Assembly: GCA_964636985.1 (NCBI GenBank)
Contig: CAZWSX010000029.1
Location: 1 to 64,000, forward strand
From: CAZWSX01 sp964636985
Lineage (GTDB): Bacteria > Planctomycetota > Planctomycetia > Pirellulales > Pirellulaceae
Length of the DNA stretch: 64,000 nucleotides
Direction: 5' to 3'
The notes under the pieces are model-generated. The model searched no databases. It was given only the letters and a program-made list of their open reading frames with translations, and was not told where the DNA came from. Shown one piece after another: positions 1 to 7,979 of the stretch (positions within the stretch are counted from its first letter, which is position 1; each line of letters begins with the position of its first letter). Made by a program: the position numbers and the translations under genes.

Positions 1-262
1 GCCGCTTGAAAATCCTCGCGCGCCGCGAAGAATCGGACGGTTAGTGGTACGGAGAAAGGAAGGAGCGATTGGAAAATAGCCGTCGAGAGTGGCCCTACCT
101 TCGCAAGTCAAGAATCAAAAATCATCAATCCCGAAATCCTGCTCCCCATCTCACTGGCTAAAGCAAGCCCACCACGCACAGACAGGATTGTCTGTGCCAC
201 TTTCTTGTTGTCTCTCCGTGGCCTCCGTGTCTCTGTGTTTCAAAATGAATTTGCCGGCGGCG
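1..262. other. Intergenic DNA at the window edge with two repeat-family members
   Basis: No convincing gene is seen. The stretch holds a palindrome at 176-197 (9-bp stem GCACAGACA/TGTCTGTGC, loop GGAT) followed by CCACTTTC, which belongs to a palindrome family found elsewhere in the window. A copy of the CACGGAGG-type intergenic repeat in reverse orientation lies at 211-237. Both sit just downstream of the stop of the minus-strand maf gene. Confidence 0.6.
176..197. repeat. Palindromic intergenic repeat, GGAT-loop family (copy 1)
   Basis: Perfect 9-bp inverted repeat GCACAGACA/TGTCTGTGC around a 4-nt loop GGAT, followed by CCACTTTC. Related elements are at 3026-3056, 6121-6149, 17743-17767 and 48716-48743. 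All share a core close to ACAGGATTGT with variable but self-complementary flanks. Confidence 0.75.
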
Positions 263-853
263 CTACGGTATCCGCCAGCCCCAGGCTCGCAGCATGTCGG
301 CTACGGCCATGAGCGGCAGGCCGATGATGGCCGTGTGGTCGGCCGATTCGACCCGGTCAAAGAGCGCGACACCTAGTGACTCGAGTTTGTACGAGCCGGC
401 GCAGTCGTAGGGAGCATCGGCTTCCACGTAGCGATTGATCTCGTCCATGCCGAGCTCGCGCATCCGCAGATGCGTTACGTCGATATGCTCCTGGCGTTCG
501 ACCTTTCCATCCGCCCCGATGCGGTACAGGCAAACCGCGGTCACCAGCTGGTGGGCCTTGCCCGAGAGTTGCTTGAGTTGGGCGACCGCCCGAGTTGCGT
601 CGCCTGGCTTGCCAAGCTGCTTGCCCGCGAGCGAACAGATTTGATCGCTGCCTAAGATGACGGCGTCTGGATAGTGAGGGATGAGGCTCTCGGCCTTGCC
701 GCGGGCCAGCTGGATCGCGCGCTTCTCCGCACGCAATCGCGAATCGCGAAAGTTCTCTTCATCGAAGTTGGGCGCAACGGCCCGATACGGGATGCGCAAT
801 CGATCGAGCAACTCCTTCCGATAACGCGATGTGCTGGCAAGGATGAGTTGCAT
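263..853 (-). CDS. maf: Maf/YceF-family nucleotide pyrophosphatase
   Basis: A 196-residue Maf-family protein. Members hydrolyse non-canonical or modified nucleoside triphosphates to the monophosphate plus pyrophosphate in the cytoplasm. The family N-terminal motif ASTSRYRKELL is at residues 6-16, the catalytic-region SDQ is at 69-71, and PYDCAGSYKLE is near 149-159. The CAGS-type motif and the GLPLMAV segment near 179-185 resemble E. coli YceF (7-methyl-GTP pyrophosphatase) more than YhdE, so a YceF-like substrate is plausible but inferred. Length is normal for the family. The ATG is preceded by AAGGA, which lies in the loop of a 7-bp hairpin (856-874) only two bases upstream of the start. 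The DUF1559 gene lies upstream on the same strand, 170 bases away. Confidence 0.93.
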   Translation of the reverse strand: MQLILASTSRYRKELLDRLRIPYRAVAPNFDEENFRDSRLRAEKRAIQLARGKAESLIPHYPDAVILGSDQICSLAGKQLGKPGDATRAVAQLKQLSGKAHQLVTAVCLYRIGADGKVERQEHIDVTHLRMRELGMDEINRYVEADAPYDCAGSYKLESLGVALFDRVESADHTAIIGLPLMAVADMLRAWGWRIP

Positions 854-855
854 AG

Positions 856-874
856 GCTCGTTCCTTAAACGAGC
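856..874 (-). promoter_or_regulatory. Hairpin presenting the maf ribosome-binding site
   Basis: A perfect 7-bp inverted repeat GCTCGTT/AACGAGC with a five-base loop. Read on the minus strand the loop is TAAGG, so the Shine-Dalgarno core AAGGA lies in the loop and first stem base, two bases before the maf ATG. It could tune translation initiation or be chance. No T-tract follows it, so a terminator is unlikely. Confidence 0.35.
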
Positions 875-1023
875 TGTTCTTTATGGCGAACGTAGACTGC
901 CGAGCTACGCCAAGCGGCAACAAGAAAGCCTGCCCGCGACGACGTTTTGTATCACGGCGGAGATCGGACGCCAACTATCCACTACATCGGTGGACGCCCG
1001 GAAGGAGGGCTACCGAACCGGCG

Positions 1024-1908
1024 TCAGAAGCTTTTGGAAGAAATGACTTCCCCGCCCGCATAGGTGATCAATTCCGAGATGATCTGCAGACTGGTATCCT
1101 CCGAGATAAACCGCGTGGCCCCGTCAACCATCGCGAAACAGGCTCCGCGAGGGTGAAACGAGTAGATCTCGTGGACGTTCGTGCAATTAATGGGGCAGAA
1201 GCCTGGGATCGTGGTGCCATCGAGCGACGCCCCGTCCAGGTTGATGGGCGTGACGAAATTGGTAATGGCCCAACCCGCTGGCGGCGTTTTGCCATCGACC
1301 CGTCGTCGTCGCAGCCAGGCCTCGGGCCGCCCGGCGTCTTCCACCATCAAGATCGTGGTCGAAGTTCCGTCGTGTACTTCCGACAACCGCACGCCGCGGT
1401 TGTTTTGCATGGGGCCCCAAGGATTGCCTCGCGGCGTCACAAGACCCGCGGCGATGGTCATCGGGTCAATATCGGTCATCGGCCAATAGTCGCACAGGCC
1501 GAACGACTTGCCGCCTAGCTCGTCGAAGCTCGCGGTCGCCACAGCGGGCGAGGATGGACAGCGAAGCATTTCCAGCGGCCTTGTCACCACCGACTCGTTC
1601 GATGGATCGTTGAAGCCGCGATCGAACCGATACTGGTCGTACAGATTCGATTGCTCGAGCTCGCACAGAACGAACGCCGGCCAGTTGTGGCCGGGATCGA
1701 CAATCGCGGCCGGCGGCAACGACTGCTTGCTGTCGTGATAGGTTTGCGTCGCAAGCGCGATCTGCCGGAAATGATTCAGGCATTGCACCCGCCGGGCCGC
1801 TTCGCGCGCCGCTTGAATGGCTGGCAACGCGATGCCAACGAGCACCGCGACAATCGCGATGACCACGAGCAGTTCGATGAGTGTCACTCCGCGTCGCTGG
1901 CACGACAT
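1024..1908 (-). CDS. DUF1559-family pseudopilin-like secreted protein
   Basis: A 294-residue protein with a type IV prepilin N-terminus: short basic leader, then GVTLIELLVVIAIV at residues 7-20 (predicted cleavage after Gly7, methylated residue followed by a hydrophobic helix). The planctomycete DUF1559 features follow, with AIQAAREAARR near 30-40, LNHFRQIALA near 45-54 and the C-terminal H-x9-DG pattern (FHPRGACFAMVDG). Planctomycete genomes carry many such paralogues. They are thought to be exported or assembled by type II/IV pilus-like machinery, but their function is unknown. The gene stands alone between the methyltransferase gene and maf on the same strand. Confidence 0.93.
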   Translation of the reverse strand: MSCQRRGVTLIELLVVIAIVAVLVGIALPAIQAAREAARRVQCLNHFRQIALATQTYHDSKQSLPPAAIVDPGHNWPAFVLCELEQSNLYDQYRFDRGFNDPSNESVVTRPLEMLRCPSSPAVATASFDELGGKSFGLCDYWPMTDIDPMTIAAGLVTPRGNPWGPMQNNRGVRLSEVHDGTSTTILMVEDAGRPEAWLRRRRVDGKTPPAGWAITNFVTPINLDGASLDGTTIPGFCPINCTNVHEIYSFHPRGACFAMVDGATRFISEDTSLQIISELITYAGGEVISSKSF

Positions 1909-2070
1909 CGAGCGACTCCGGGTGGGTTATCTTTCGGTCCACGCGGGCGAGAGGCCATCGCCCACGTTCTTGCTTAAGACCGACGATCATCTTCGCCTGT
2001 GGCAAAGCAGCGTTCCACCCTCCCGCGGCGGAATCTCGCGAAGTTGTAACTAAACCGGATACTGGGATAA

Positions 2071-2799
2071 CTATCCCTTTTTCGCGCCGTAGGCGGCGAA
2101 CGGCCCGACTTTGTGGAGAATGTCGACTCCCGCGAAGCCCGCCTCGCGCAGGTAGTCGCACTGTTTGGTCACCGGAATGGGAGAGTCCTCCCGCGCGACA
2201 TAAGCAAACACGTGCTCGCGATACGCCGGGCCGCCGCGTCCTTCCAAATAGTCGCCGTAGCGACCAGTCATCAACTTGCTGATGGCTGCGATCTCGTGAT
2301 CGAGCAGGTCGTAGATCCAGACCGACCCGCCCGGGCGAAGAATGCGGAACAATTTCGCACATATCTCGCGCCACTGGTATTCGCTGCGCAAGTGGTGAAA
2401 AACAGCACCCGCGACCACGATATCGAACGAATTCTCAGCGAAATCAAGTTCTCGAACGTCCCCCTGGATGGTGGCGACATTCCCCGTCGTGGCTGCCGAA
2501 ACGCGCTCCCTAGCACGGGCGAGCATCGGCTGGCTCAGGTCGAGCAGCGTGACGTCAAGATTGGGCAATCGCTCCAAAAGTTTGAGCGACCAATTCCCTG
2601 CTCCGCAGCCGATGTCGAGCAATTGCTTGGCGTGCGGTGTGGTCGCGGCCGCTGCAGCGGCAATCAAATCGAGACAGAGGACGGAATCGATCTGCGTCGT
2701 CGTTCCCGTTTCCAGCTTGCTGAAGCGCTCGACATCGACGTCGAAGCGGGCGCGGATTTCATCGACGGTGGACTTATCGTCGTTCTCGTTGGCTGCCAT
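2071..2799 (-). CDS. Class I SAM-dependent methyltransferase
   Basis: A 242-residue Rossmann-fold methyltransferase. Motif I LLDIGCGAGNW is near residues 60-70, an acidic residue ends strand 2 (VTLLDLSQP), the motif II region is QGDVRELDF, and FHHL plus LRILRPGG form the post-I/motif III region typical of UbiE/small-molecule methyltransferases. The substrate is not identifiable. The open frame extends to 2883, but I chose the internal ATG at 2799: the extra 28 codons read through a palindromic intergenic repeat (CCGCGTTC/GAACGCGG, 2834-2853) and are not protein-like. No strong ribosome-binding site is visible at either start. It shares a strand with cstA upstream but is separated by about 260 bases and a likely terminator. 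Confidence 0.85.
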   Translation of the reverse strand: MAANENDDKSTVDEIRARFDVDVERFSKLETGTTTQIDSVLCLDLIAAAAAATTPHAKQLLDIGCGAGNWSLKLLERLPNLDVTLLDLSQPMLARARERVSAATTGNVATIQGDVRELDFAENSFDIVVAGAVFHHLRSEYQWREICAKLFRILRPGGSVWIYDLLDHEIAAISKLMTGRYGDYLEGRGGPAYREHVFAYVAREDSPIPVTKQCDYLREAGFAGVDILHKVGPFAAYGAKKG

Positions 2800-2833
2800 C
2801 TCGTGTGCGTCACACCTAATTTGTTTGGGGTAG

Positions 2834-2853
2834 CCGCGTTCGCCAGAACGCGG
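2834..2853. repeat. Short intergenic palindrome with GCCA loop
   Basis: Perfect 8-bp inverted repeat CCGCGTTC/GAACGCGG with a GCCA tetraloop, immediately 5' of the chosen start of the methyltransferase gene. No T-tract follows on either strand. It looks like another type of dispersed palindrome rather than a terminator. Confidence 0.6.
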
Positions 2854-3025
2854 TCGGTGCGCCTTCGTTATCAACACCATCACTTGCAGGGCATCTGCAA
2901 TCTACGCGAGTGCAGCTACAAACGGAACAATGCTTCCGACTTCTTAAAAAAAAAGCAACAATTATCAATCAATTAATCATGTCTTCCGGAGAGGAGACGG
3001 CCTTCTAGGATAGTGGCCGCACTCT

Positions 3026-3056
3026 GCCCGGACAGGAATGTCCGGGCTACTTTTTT
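3026..3056. terminator. Terminator-like palindrome downstream of cstA (GGAT/GGAA-loop family copy 2)
   Basis: Perfect 9-bp stem GCCCGGACA/TGTCCGGGC with a GGAA loop, then TAC and six T residues on the plus strand. It has the form of an intrinsic terminator for plus-strand transcription. On the minus strand it lies just beyond the cstA stop, with the run appearing as A residues before the hairpin. The core is shared with the palindromes at 176, 6121, 17743 and 48716, so it may be a repeat that also terminates transcription. Confidence 0.6.
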
Positions 3057-3061
3057 GGGCG

Positions 3062-4804
3062 CTAGCTACCCGCGCCGACCATCGCTGGCTTGCCGGATGG
3101 TGGCAACGGCCCAACCGCCTTGAGCAACACGCGAATGCCTTCGCCTAGCATGACGAGCGCGAGCGCGAGCAACACGATTCCCGCCCAAGCGACGGGATCT
3201 TTTGACATGGTCCATTGCCCGTTAGTTTGGAACTTGGCGATGGTCATGTTGGCCAGAGCCCAACTGCTCATCACATACATCCAAACGGTCGGCAGTCCAA
3301 GCACGACAAACGCCCATGCTTGCTGCCGTGTCCGCCAGACCCAAACCGTCAAACCCAGCAGCGTGAGCGCGGCCAGGAGTTGATTGCTGGCGCCGAACAA
3401 ATCCCAGAACATCCGCCAGATTGGAACGTCGGTCTGCTCCGGATACGTAATCAAAAAGTACATCGGCACGCCTGCCGTGAGGACGGTCCCCAACGTCTTT
3501 CCAAACCAGCCGTGTGAACCGACCAACTCTTGAATGATGTACCGGCCCAGCCGCGTACAAACATCGAGCGTGTCGTAAACAAAGGTCGTGAACGCCATCA
3601 GGGCAAACGATTTGCCGAGCAGCACCGGCACGCTCGCGACATCGAGAAACTTGCCGATCCCCTCGGCATAGACCATGTTCGGGCCGCTTTTGAGTTCCGC
3701 CGCTTCAAGCGGAAACATCATCACGCAGCACAAGCTGACGATCGCCACCATCGCTTCGAGCAGCATAGTGCCGTAGCCAATCGGCTTGGCATCGGGTTCG
3801 CAGCGGAGTTGCTTCGACGTTGTTCCCGATGCGATCAGCGAGTGGAACCCTGAGCAAGCGCCGCAAGCGATCATCACGAAGAGCATCGGGAACAGTGGCA
3901 CCATTCCCGTTTTTGTCTCGACAGAAAATCCGCGGAAGGCTGGGTACTGAATGGTCATACCGCCCAACATCAAGCCCAGCGCCCCGGCGGCGAGTGCGAT
4001 GTAGAGAAAGTACCCTCCCAAGTGCCCGCGCGGCTGAAGCAGCAACCACACCGGAATGACCGCTGCCACCAGGCAGTACAGCAATAGCGCGACGTCCCAA
4101 ATCTTTTGGGCTCGCTTGGGAGTAACGCTCAGAAGCTCAGCCACGTCAAAAGGAATGTACGGACCAACCACGATCGCCGCACCCACGAGCGGAACGAAGA
4201 TCACTGTCGCTAGCCAAAGCGGCATCTTGAAATAGCGTTGGCACAAGCCCATCGCAATCGGCAGAATCAGGTACAGGAGCGAACTCGTCGCGATCGCCCC
4301 GCCGCCGGCGTTGCCTGCCTCCGGATTTGCCGGCGCGACGAAGGCGCTCGCCGTGACATCCGTAAACGCCACAATGATGTAGACGAGAGCGATCCAGATG
4401 AAGGTGAGGAACAGCGTGTACGACAAACCGCTCATGTGCTGGCGGACGACTTCGGCGATACTTCCGGCCTTGTGGCGCACGCTGGCGACCAGCGCCGCGA
4501 AATCATGAACGCCGCCAATCAGAATCGATCCGCACAAAATCCAGATCAGCGCCGGCACCCAACCGAACGTGATGCCTGCGAGAATCGGTCCGACAATCGG
4601 GCCCGCGGCGGCAATCGCACTAAAGTGCTGCGGCAAAAGAGAGCTGGCCGAAATCGGTTCGTAGTCGAGGTCGTCCCGCATCGACACGGCGGGCGTTTCG
4701 ACCTTGGAGTCGAGTTGAAACAGGCGCGCCAGCAGGGTTCCGTATGTGAAATAAGCTGCCAGCAGGATGATTCCCGACGCGACAACAACAGGCAATAGCA
4801 ACAT
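3062..4804 (-). CDS. cstA: CstA-family carbon starvation / peptide-pyruvate transporter
   Basis: A 580-residue polytopic inner-membrane protein of the CstA family, whose members take up peptides or pyruvate during carbon limitation. The diagnostic N-terminal region is present: DYEPISASSLLPQHF, then FSAIAAAGPIVGPILAG, and a GGVHDFAALVASVRHK segment matching the CstA consensus. At least twelve hydrophobic segments follow. It is shorter than E. coli CstA (about 700 residues), as are many related bacterial versions. The frame is open to 4906, but the ATG at 4804 begins directly at the first membrane segment and has AAGG upstream, so it is preferred. No btsS/R-like sensor is adjacent. It is transcribed away from trxB. 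Confidence 0.9.
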   Translation of the reverse strand: MLLLPVVVASGIILLAAYFTYGTLLARLFQLDSKVETPAVSMRDDLDYEPISASSLLPQHFSAIAAAGPIVGPILAGITFGWVPALIWILCGSILIGGVHDFAALVASVRHKAGSIAEVVRQHMSGLSYTLFLTFIWIALVYIIVAFTDVTASAFVAPANPEAGNAGGGAIATSSLLYLILPIAMGLCQRYFKMPLWLATVIFVPLVGAAIVVGPYIPFDVAELLSVTPKRAQKIWDVALLLYCLVAAVIPVWLLLQPRGHLGGYFLYIALAAGALGLMLGGMTIQYPAFRGFSVETKTGMVPLFPMLFVMIACGACSGFHSLIASGTTSKQLRCEPDAKPIGYGTMLLEAMVAIVSLCCVMMFPLEAAELKSGPNMVYAEGIGKFLDVASVPVLLGKSFALMAFTTFVYDTLDVCTRLGRYIIQELVGSHGWFGKTLGTVLTAGVPMYFLITYPEQTDVPIWRMFWDLFGASNQLLAALTLLGLTVWVWRTRQQAWAFVVLGLPTVWMYVMSSWALANMTIAKFQTNGQWTMSKDPVAWAGIVLLALALVMLGEGIRVLLKAVGPLPPSGKPAMVGAGS

Positions 4805-5040
4805 GGCAATCCGCCTTGATCGAAACCCCAATGGCAAGACGCGGCCGTCCGCCATCCAAAACCTACGTCCGATTCCTACGGTATCTGACGCTGCGATTTG
4901 TGGCAACCTTGGCCCATTTTCGCCGGTTTCCCCGGCCCTATAATGCGGCGTTTCCCGGGGCGATTGGCGGCATCCAATCGCAGGTGGGCATTTGTTCTAG
5001 TACCACCTAAGTTTCGTCGCGATTTTTGAGGAATCCCTTC

Positions 5041-6078
5041 GTGGCTGAGCACGTTGTTATCGTCGGTAGTGGTCCCGCTGGTTGGTCGGCCGCCATTTAT
5101 GCCTCGCGGGCGAATCTGCACCCGATTCTGTTCGAAGGGAACGCTGCGTACGGAAATACTCCGCTGGGCCAATTGAACCTCACGACCGAAGTCGAAAACT
5201 ACGCCGGCTTCCCCTCGGGACGACTGGTCGAGTTCCTCGATACGGCCATCGGCGAGCAATTCAAGCCGCTGATGCCCATGGTCGAAGAGCATCCGCACGC
5301 AGTGACCGGTCCAGAACTGATGAACCTGATGCGGCAGCAAGCCGCCAACTTCGGGACCAAGATCATCACCGACGACGTCGTCAGCATCGATATGTCGAAG
5401 CGGCCGTTCAAAATCAAGTCGGCCGAGAACGGCGAAATCGAATCCCACACCGTGATCATTGCCACTGGCGCCAAAGCGAATTACCTCGGCTTGGATTCAG
5501 AAGAAAAATACAAGAACCGCGGCGTCTCCGCGTGCGCGGTTTGCGACGGCGCGCTCCCGCGCTTCCGCAAGAAGCCGATGGTGGTCGTTGGCGGCGGAGA
5601 CTCGGCCGTCGAAGAAGCCAGCTACCTCACCAAGTATGCGACGACCGTCCACATGCTGGTCCGGCGCGACGAACTCCGCGCCAGCAAAATCATGGCGGAA
5701 CGGGCCACCAGCAATCCCAAGATCCAGCTCGAGTGGCACACCGAACTTGACGAAGTCCTCGGCGACGACAAAAACGGCGTGACGGGCGTTCGCGTGCGCA
5801 ACAACCGTACCAACGAGAAACGCGACATCGCGGCCAGCGGGTTGTTCCTGGCCATCGGCCACACGCCCAACACTGAGTTCCTCAAAGGCCAAGTGGAGCT
5901 TACGGACAAAGGCTACATCCGGTGGACGACGCCCTTCCGCACCTACACCTCAGTCGAAGGCGTCTTCGCCGCCGGTGACGTCGCCGACGACTACTACCGC
6001 CAAGCCATCACCAGCGCCGGCACCGGCTGCATGGCGGCCCTTGATGCCGAGCGGTACCTGGCCTCGAAAGGCCTGTAA
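5041..6078 (+). CDS. trxB: Thioredoxin-disulfide reductase
   Basis: A 345-residue low-molecular-weight thioredoxin reductase that transfers electrons from NADPH via FAD to thioredoxin. The FAD-binding GSGPAG is at residues 9-14, the redox-active CAVC (in the SACAVCDGA context) at about 165-168, the NADPH-binding GGGDSAVEEA follows, and the terminal FAD motif FAAGDVADDYYRQA is present. The first in-frame start is TTG at 5026. I chose GTG at 5041 because a clear GAGGAA ribosome-binding site lies seven bases upstream and translation then begins directly at the first beta strand. The NPYEPP array follows downstream and the next thioredoxin-type gene lies beyond that array. Confidence 0.96.
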   Translation: MAEHVVIVGSGPAGWSAAIYASRANLHPILFEGNAAYGNTPLGQLNLTTEVENYAGFPSGRLVEFLDTAIGEQFKPLMPMVEEHPHAVTGPELMNLMRQQAANFGTKIITDDVVSIDMSKRPFKIKSAENGEIESHTVIIATGAKANYLGLDSEEKYKNRGVSACAVCDGALPRFRKKPMVVVGGGDSAVEEASYLTKYATTVHMLVRRDELRASKIMAERATSNPKIQLEWHTELDEVLGDDKNGVTGVRVRNNRTNEKRDIAASGLFLAIGHTPNTEFLKGQVELTDKGYIRWTTPFRTYTSVEGVFAAGDVADDYYRQAITSAGTGCMAALDAERYLASKGL

Positions 6079-6085
6079 GGGATTT

Positions 6086-6115
6086 CACCGCGGAGCCCCG
6101 GAGGGACCGGAGAAG
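6086..6115. repeat. CACCGCGGAG-type intergenic repeat (copy)
   Basis: The segment beginning CACCGCGGAGCCCCGGAG at 6086-6103 and continuing into GGACCGGAGAAG just after the trxB stop is nearly identical to the starts of repeats at 33343 and 48549, and related to the reversed copy at 211-237. All copies are intergenic or at gene edges. Confidence 0.7.
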
Positions 6116-6120
6116 AACAA

Positions 6121-6149
6121 AAAAGTAGGACGGACGATCCTGTCCGTCC
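6121..6149 (-). repeat. GGAT-loop palindrome (copy 3, reversed)
   Basis: Inverted repeat GGACGGAC/GTCCGTCC (6128-6135 and 6142-6149). Read on the minus strand the core is ACAGGATCGTCC followed by TACTTTTTTG, the same order (stem, ACAGGA, stem, TAC, T-run) as the copy at 3026-3056. On the minus strand this is terminator-like. It lies downstream of plus-strand trxB. Confidence 0.65.
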
Positions 6150-6175
6150 AAGGTTGAGAGGGCCCCTAAGAGTTA

Positions 6176-6197
6176 GCATGGACTTTCAGGTCCGTGC
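6176..6197. repeat. Short palindrome GCATGGAC/GTCCGTGC
   Basis: An 8-bp inverted repeat with one G-T wobble and a six-base loop, between trxB and the NPYEPP array. It resembles the other short palindromes of the window in size and position but has a different core. It could be a mRNA processing or termination element, with no T-tract to support termination. Confidence 0.4.
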
Positions 6198-6216
6198 ATG
6201 ATTTGCGCTGGCCTTT

Positions 6217-6246
6217 TTGATTTGCGCATCGCCCCCGTGTTACCAT
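6217..6246 (+). promoter_or_regulatory. Possible sigma70-like promoter of the NPYEPP array
   Basis: TTGATT (6217-6222) and TACCAT (6241-6246) are separated by 18 bases, about 50 bases before the first array gene. Each box matches the housekeeping consensus at four of six positions. Planctomycete promoters are poorly defined, so this is only a candidate. Confidence 0.25.
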
Positions 6247-6294
6247 AAAGTCAGCGACGAATCGACGTCGTGACTTTTCTTCTGGGGCACAGTG

Positions 6295-6876
6295 ATGGAG
6301 TCCAGCGATCCAGCGCCGCTCCCGATTAACCCGTACGAGTCGCCTGGGATCTATGCCAACGACTGCGACGTCTTGGTTGAGATCGTTCGGTCGGCTAGCG
6401 CTTGGCGCGATGAATTGTTGCTTGTCGTTCCCACTAGTGGTCCGCTCACCCTTCCCGCAATTTGCATCAAGACGGGCCGACCGTTGGCGCGACGCTTCAC
6501 CACACCGCAAACTGTTGCATCCCTGCCGCTAGGTCATCCACTGGCCAAAGAGAAGTGGCCCGTCTCGCGCGAGTGGGAAGAAGAAATCCCCCTCTCGCAG
6601 CTACTAGGCATGATCGTTTGCTCGATCGGTTTTCTGCTCTTTATCGTGTCATTGTCCCTCGCGGCGGCCCGAGTCGACGCACTCGTCGCCGGGCCAATCG
6701 CGGCGCTGGCCCTCTCATCGGTCTTCGTCGGCCTAATGATGCTGGCCTTTTCTCATCGCGTGTTCCTCACGGCGGTACACATCCAACCGTCTTACATTTG
6801 GCTGGAAGGCGCTCACCCCGATTTTCTCAAGGAGCTTCCTCCGTGGACGGCAGCGGCGGATTCACAAGCGGCGTGA
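6295..6876 (+). CDS. NPYEPP-array protein 1 (uncharacterised membrane protein)
   Basis: A 193-residue member of an uncharacterised family that occurs eight times in tandem here. The layout is N-terminal INPYESP near residues 11-17, a linker, WRDELLLVV, a conserved Cys in ICIKTG, a pair of membrane helices in the middle (GMIVCSIGFLLFIV and AALALSSVFVGLMML), and the C-terminal signature GAHPDFLKELPPW. A GTG precedes the ATG directly (6292), and I chose the ATG. This copy is the most divergent: it has an extra basic/acidic stretch before the first helix and ends WTAAADSQAA instead of WPG. Its stop overlaps the next start as GTGA. Function is unknown. Confidence 0.8.
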   Translation: MESSDPAPLPINPYESPGIYANDCDVLVEIVRSASAWRDELLLVVPTSGPLTLPAICIKTGRPLARRFTTPQTVASLPLGHPLAKEKWPVSREWEEEIPLSQLLGMIVCSIGFLLFIVSLSLAAARVDALVAGPIAALALSSVFVGLMMLAFSHRVFLTAVHIQPSYIWLEGAHPDFLKELPPWTAAADSQAA

Positions 6877-7421
6877 ACCCCTACGAAGCGCCACAAGGTC
6901 CGGCTGCCTTGCGATCGCTCGTCGACGAAGGCGATGCCGGTCCCTGGCGCGATCGCGACTTGCTCGTTATGCGGAATGAAGGCCATTGCGATCTCCCGTC
7001 GCGATGCGTGATCACAGGGAGTCCTGTCGGCCCGAATCCAACTTACTTCCGCGTTTTGACCTACGCGAAGTCATTTTCGGACCGCCACAACGTTTCCCTG
7101 CCCATGCATTGGCCGATCACCGAGAGCGCTCGACCGCGAAGAAGCGTTTTGCTCATGACGGGAGTGGCGGTGTCCATCGCCACGATGCTGCTGAGCATTT
7201 GGATGTACCGGCGCGAGGCGACCTCGCTTCCCCAAGGGTTGCCTTATCGTGGGGTCTGCGTTGCCGCCGCAATCATCGCGGTGATCTGCTTGATCGTCGA
7301 CAACCTCACGTCGAAGCCATTCCTCTCCATTGTCCGCACGGAAGATGGCTTTGCTTGGATCACCGGTGCTCACAAGGATTTTCTCAATGAGTTGCCGCCG
7401 TGGCCGGGAGGAAACGGATGA
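6873..7421 (+). CDS. NPYEPP-array protein 2 (uncharacterised membrane protein)
   Basis: A 182-residue array member. I chose GTG at 6873 because it gives a GTGA overlap with the stop of protein 1 and places NPYEAP at residue 2, like proteins 3 and 6. A GTG at 6843 would add ten residues, and the open frame further upstream is only a shadow of gene 1. Features: GPWRDRDLLVM, RCVITG, WPIT before two membrane helices, and ITGAHKDFLNELPPWPG at the end. Its stop overlaps the next start as ATGA, which suggests translational coupling. No catalytic motif is recognisable. Confidence 0.78.
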   Translation: MNPYEAPQGPAALRSLVDEGDAGPWRDRDLLVMRNEGHCDLPSRCVITGSPVGPNPTYFRVLTYAKSFSDRHNVSLPMHWPITESARPRRSVLLMTGVAVSIATMLLSIWMYRREATSLPQGLPYRGVCVAAAIIAVICLIVDNLTSKPFLSIVRTEDGFAWITGAHKDFLNELPPWPGGNG

Positions 7422-7975
7422 TTCTCAATCCGTACGACCCGCCTCAAAGTGCGCTAGAAATCACGGAGGTTGTGCCCGACACGTACTGCGGTCCCTGGCG
7501 CGATGGGGAACTGCTGGTGGTCGATATCTGCTACCCGCGAAATTTTCCTTCGCAATGCGTGCTGACAGGCGTGAACGTGTCCCCGAAAGACCGAAGACGG
7601 ATGACCGTCTACTACGATAACGCCACCATCTCTCAAACCTCGATCTTGCTGAGCTGGCCGATCGCCCGACCTGCCCTGCCTGGGTGGCGACTGTGCGATT
7701 TTGCCTCGTGGGGCGCAGTTCTCCTAGGAATCAGCCTGGCTTTTTGTTATCTCGCGATCGGTAACGCGATTGACTCCGACATACCTTCCTCCCTTGGTCC
7801 ACCTCCACCTACAGCACTACTCTTCATTGGCGGCGGACTAGCCGTCTTTGGGTTCATCGTTCTCCACCTGTGCCAGTGGCAACCGCTGCACCTGCATCGA
7901 CGTGCTGGCAAGTTCGCGTGGGTGAACGGCGTGCATCCCGACTTCTTAAAACATTTGCCGCCGTGGCCGGGATAG
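7418..7975 (+). CDS. NPYEPP-array protein 3 (uncharacterised membrane protein)
   Basis: A 185-residue array member starting at the ATG in an ATGA overlap with the preceding stop. It has NPYDPP near residue 4, CGPWRDGELLVVD, QCVLTG, SWPIARP before the first helix, helices around WGAVLLGISLAFCYLAI and ALLFIGGGLAVFGFIVL, then FAWVNGVHPDFLKHLPPWPG. The loop between the helices is Pro-rich (SSLGPPPPTA). It is closest in sequence to protein 4, with which it shares the TALLFIG/ELLFIG second helix, so these two probably arose by recent duplication. Function is unknown. Confidence 0.8.
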   Translation: MILNPYDPPQSALEITEVVPDTYCGPWRDGELLVVDICYPRNFPSQCVLTGVNVSPKDRRRMTVYYDNATISQTSILLSWPIARPALPGWRLCDFASWGAVLLGISLAFCYLAIGNAIDSDIPSSLGPPPPTALLFIGGGLAVFGFIVLHLCQWQPLHLHRRAGKFAWVNGVHPDFLKHLPPWPG

Positions 7976-7979
7976 CCCG

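Noticed and set aside
883..1518. Long plus-strand frame opposite the DUF1559 gene
   Set aside because: It is a shadow of the minus-strand gene in GC-rich DNA; composition is Arg/Gly-rich and no family motif is present.
2113..2976. Long plus-strand frame opposite the methyltransferase gene
   Set aside because: Shadow of the minus-strand gene; no motif and it runs into an AT-rich spacer.
3026..3056. Terminator for cstA on the minus strand
   Set aside because: The T-run is on the plus strand; for minus-strand cstA the hairpin is followed by no T-tract, so only a plus-strand or bidirectional role is supported.
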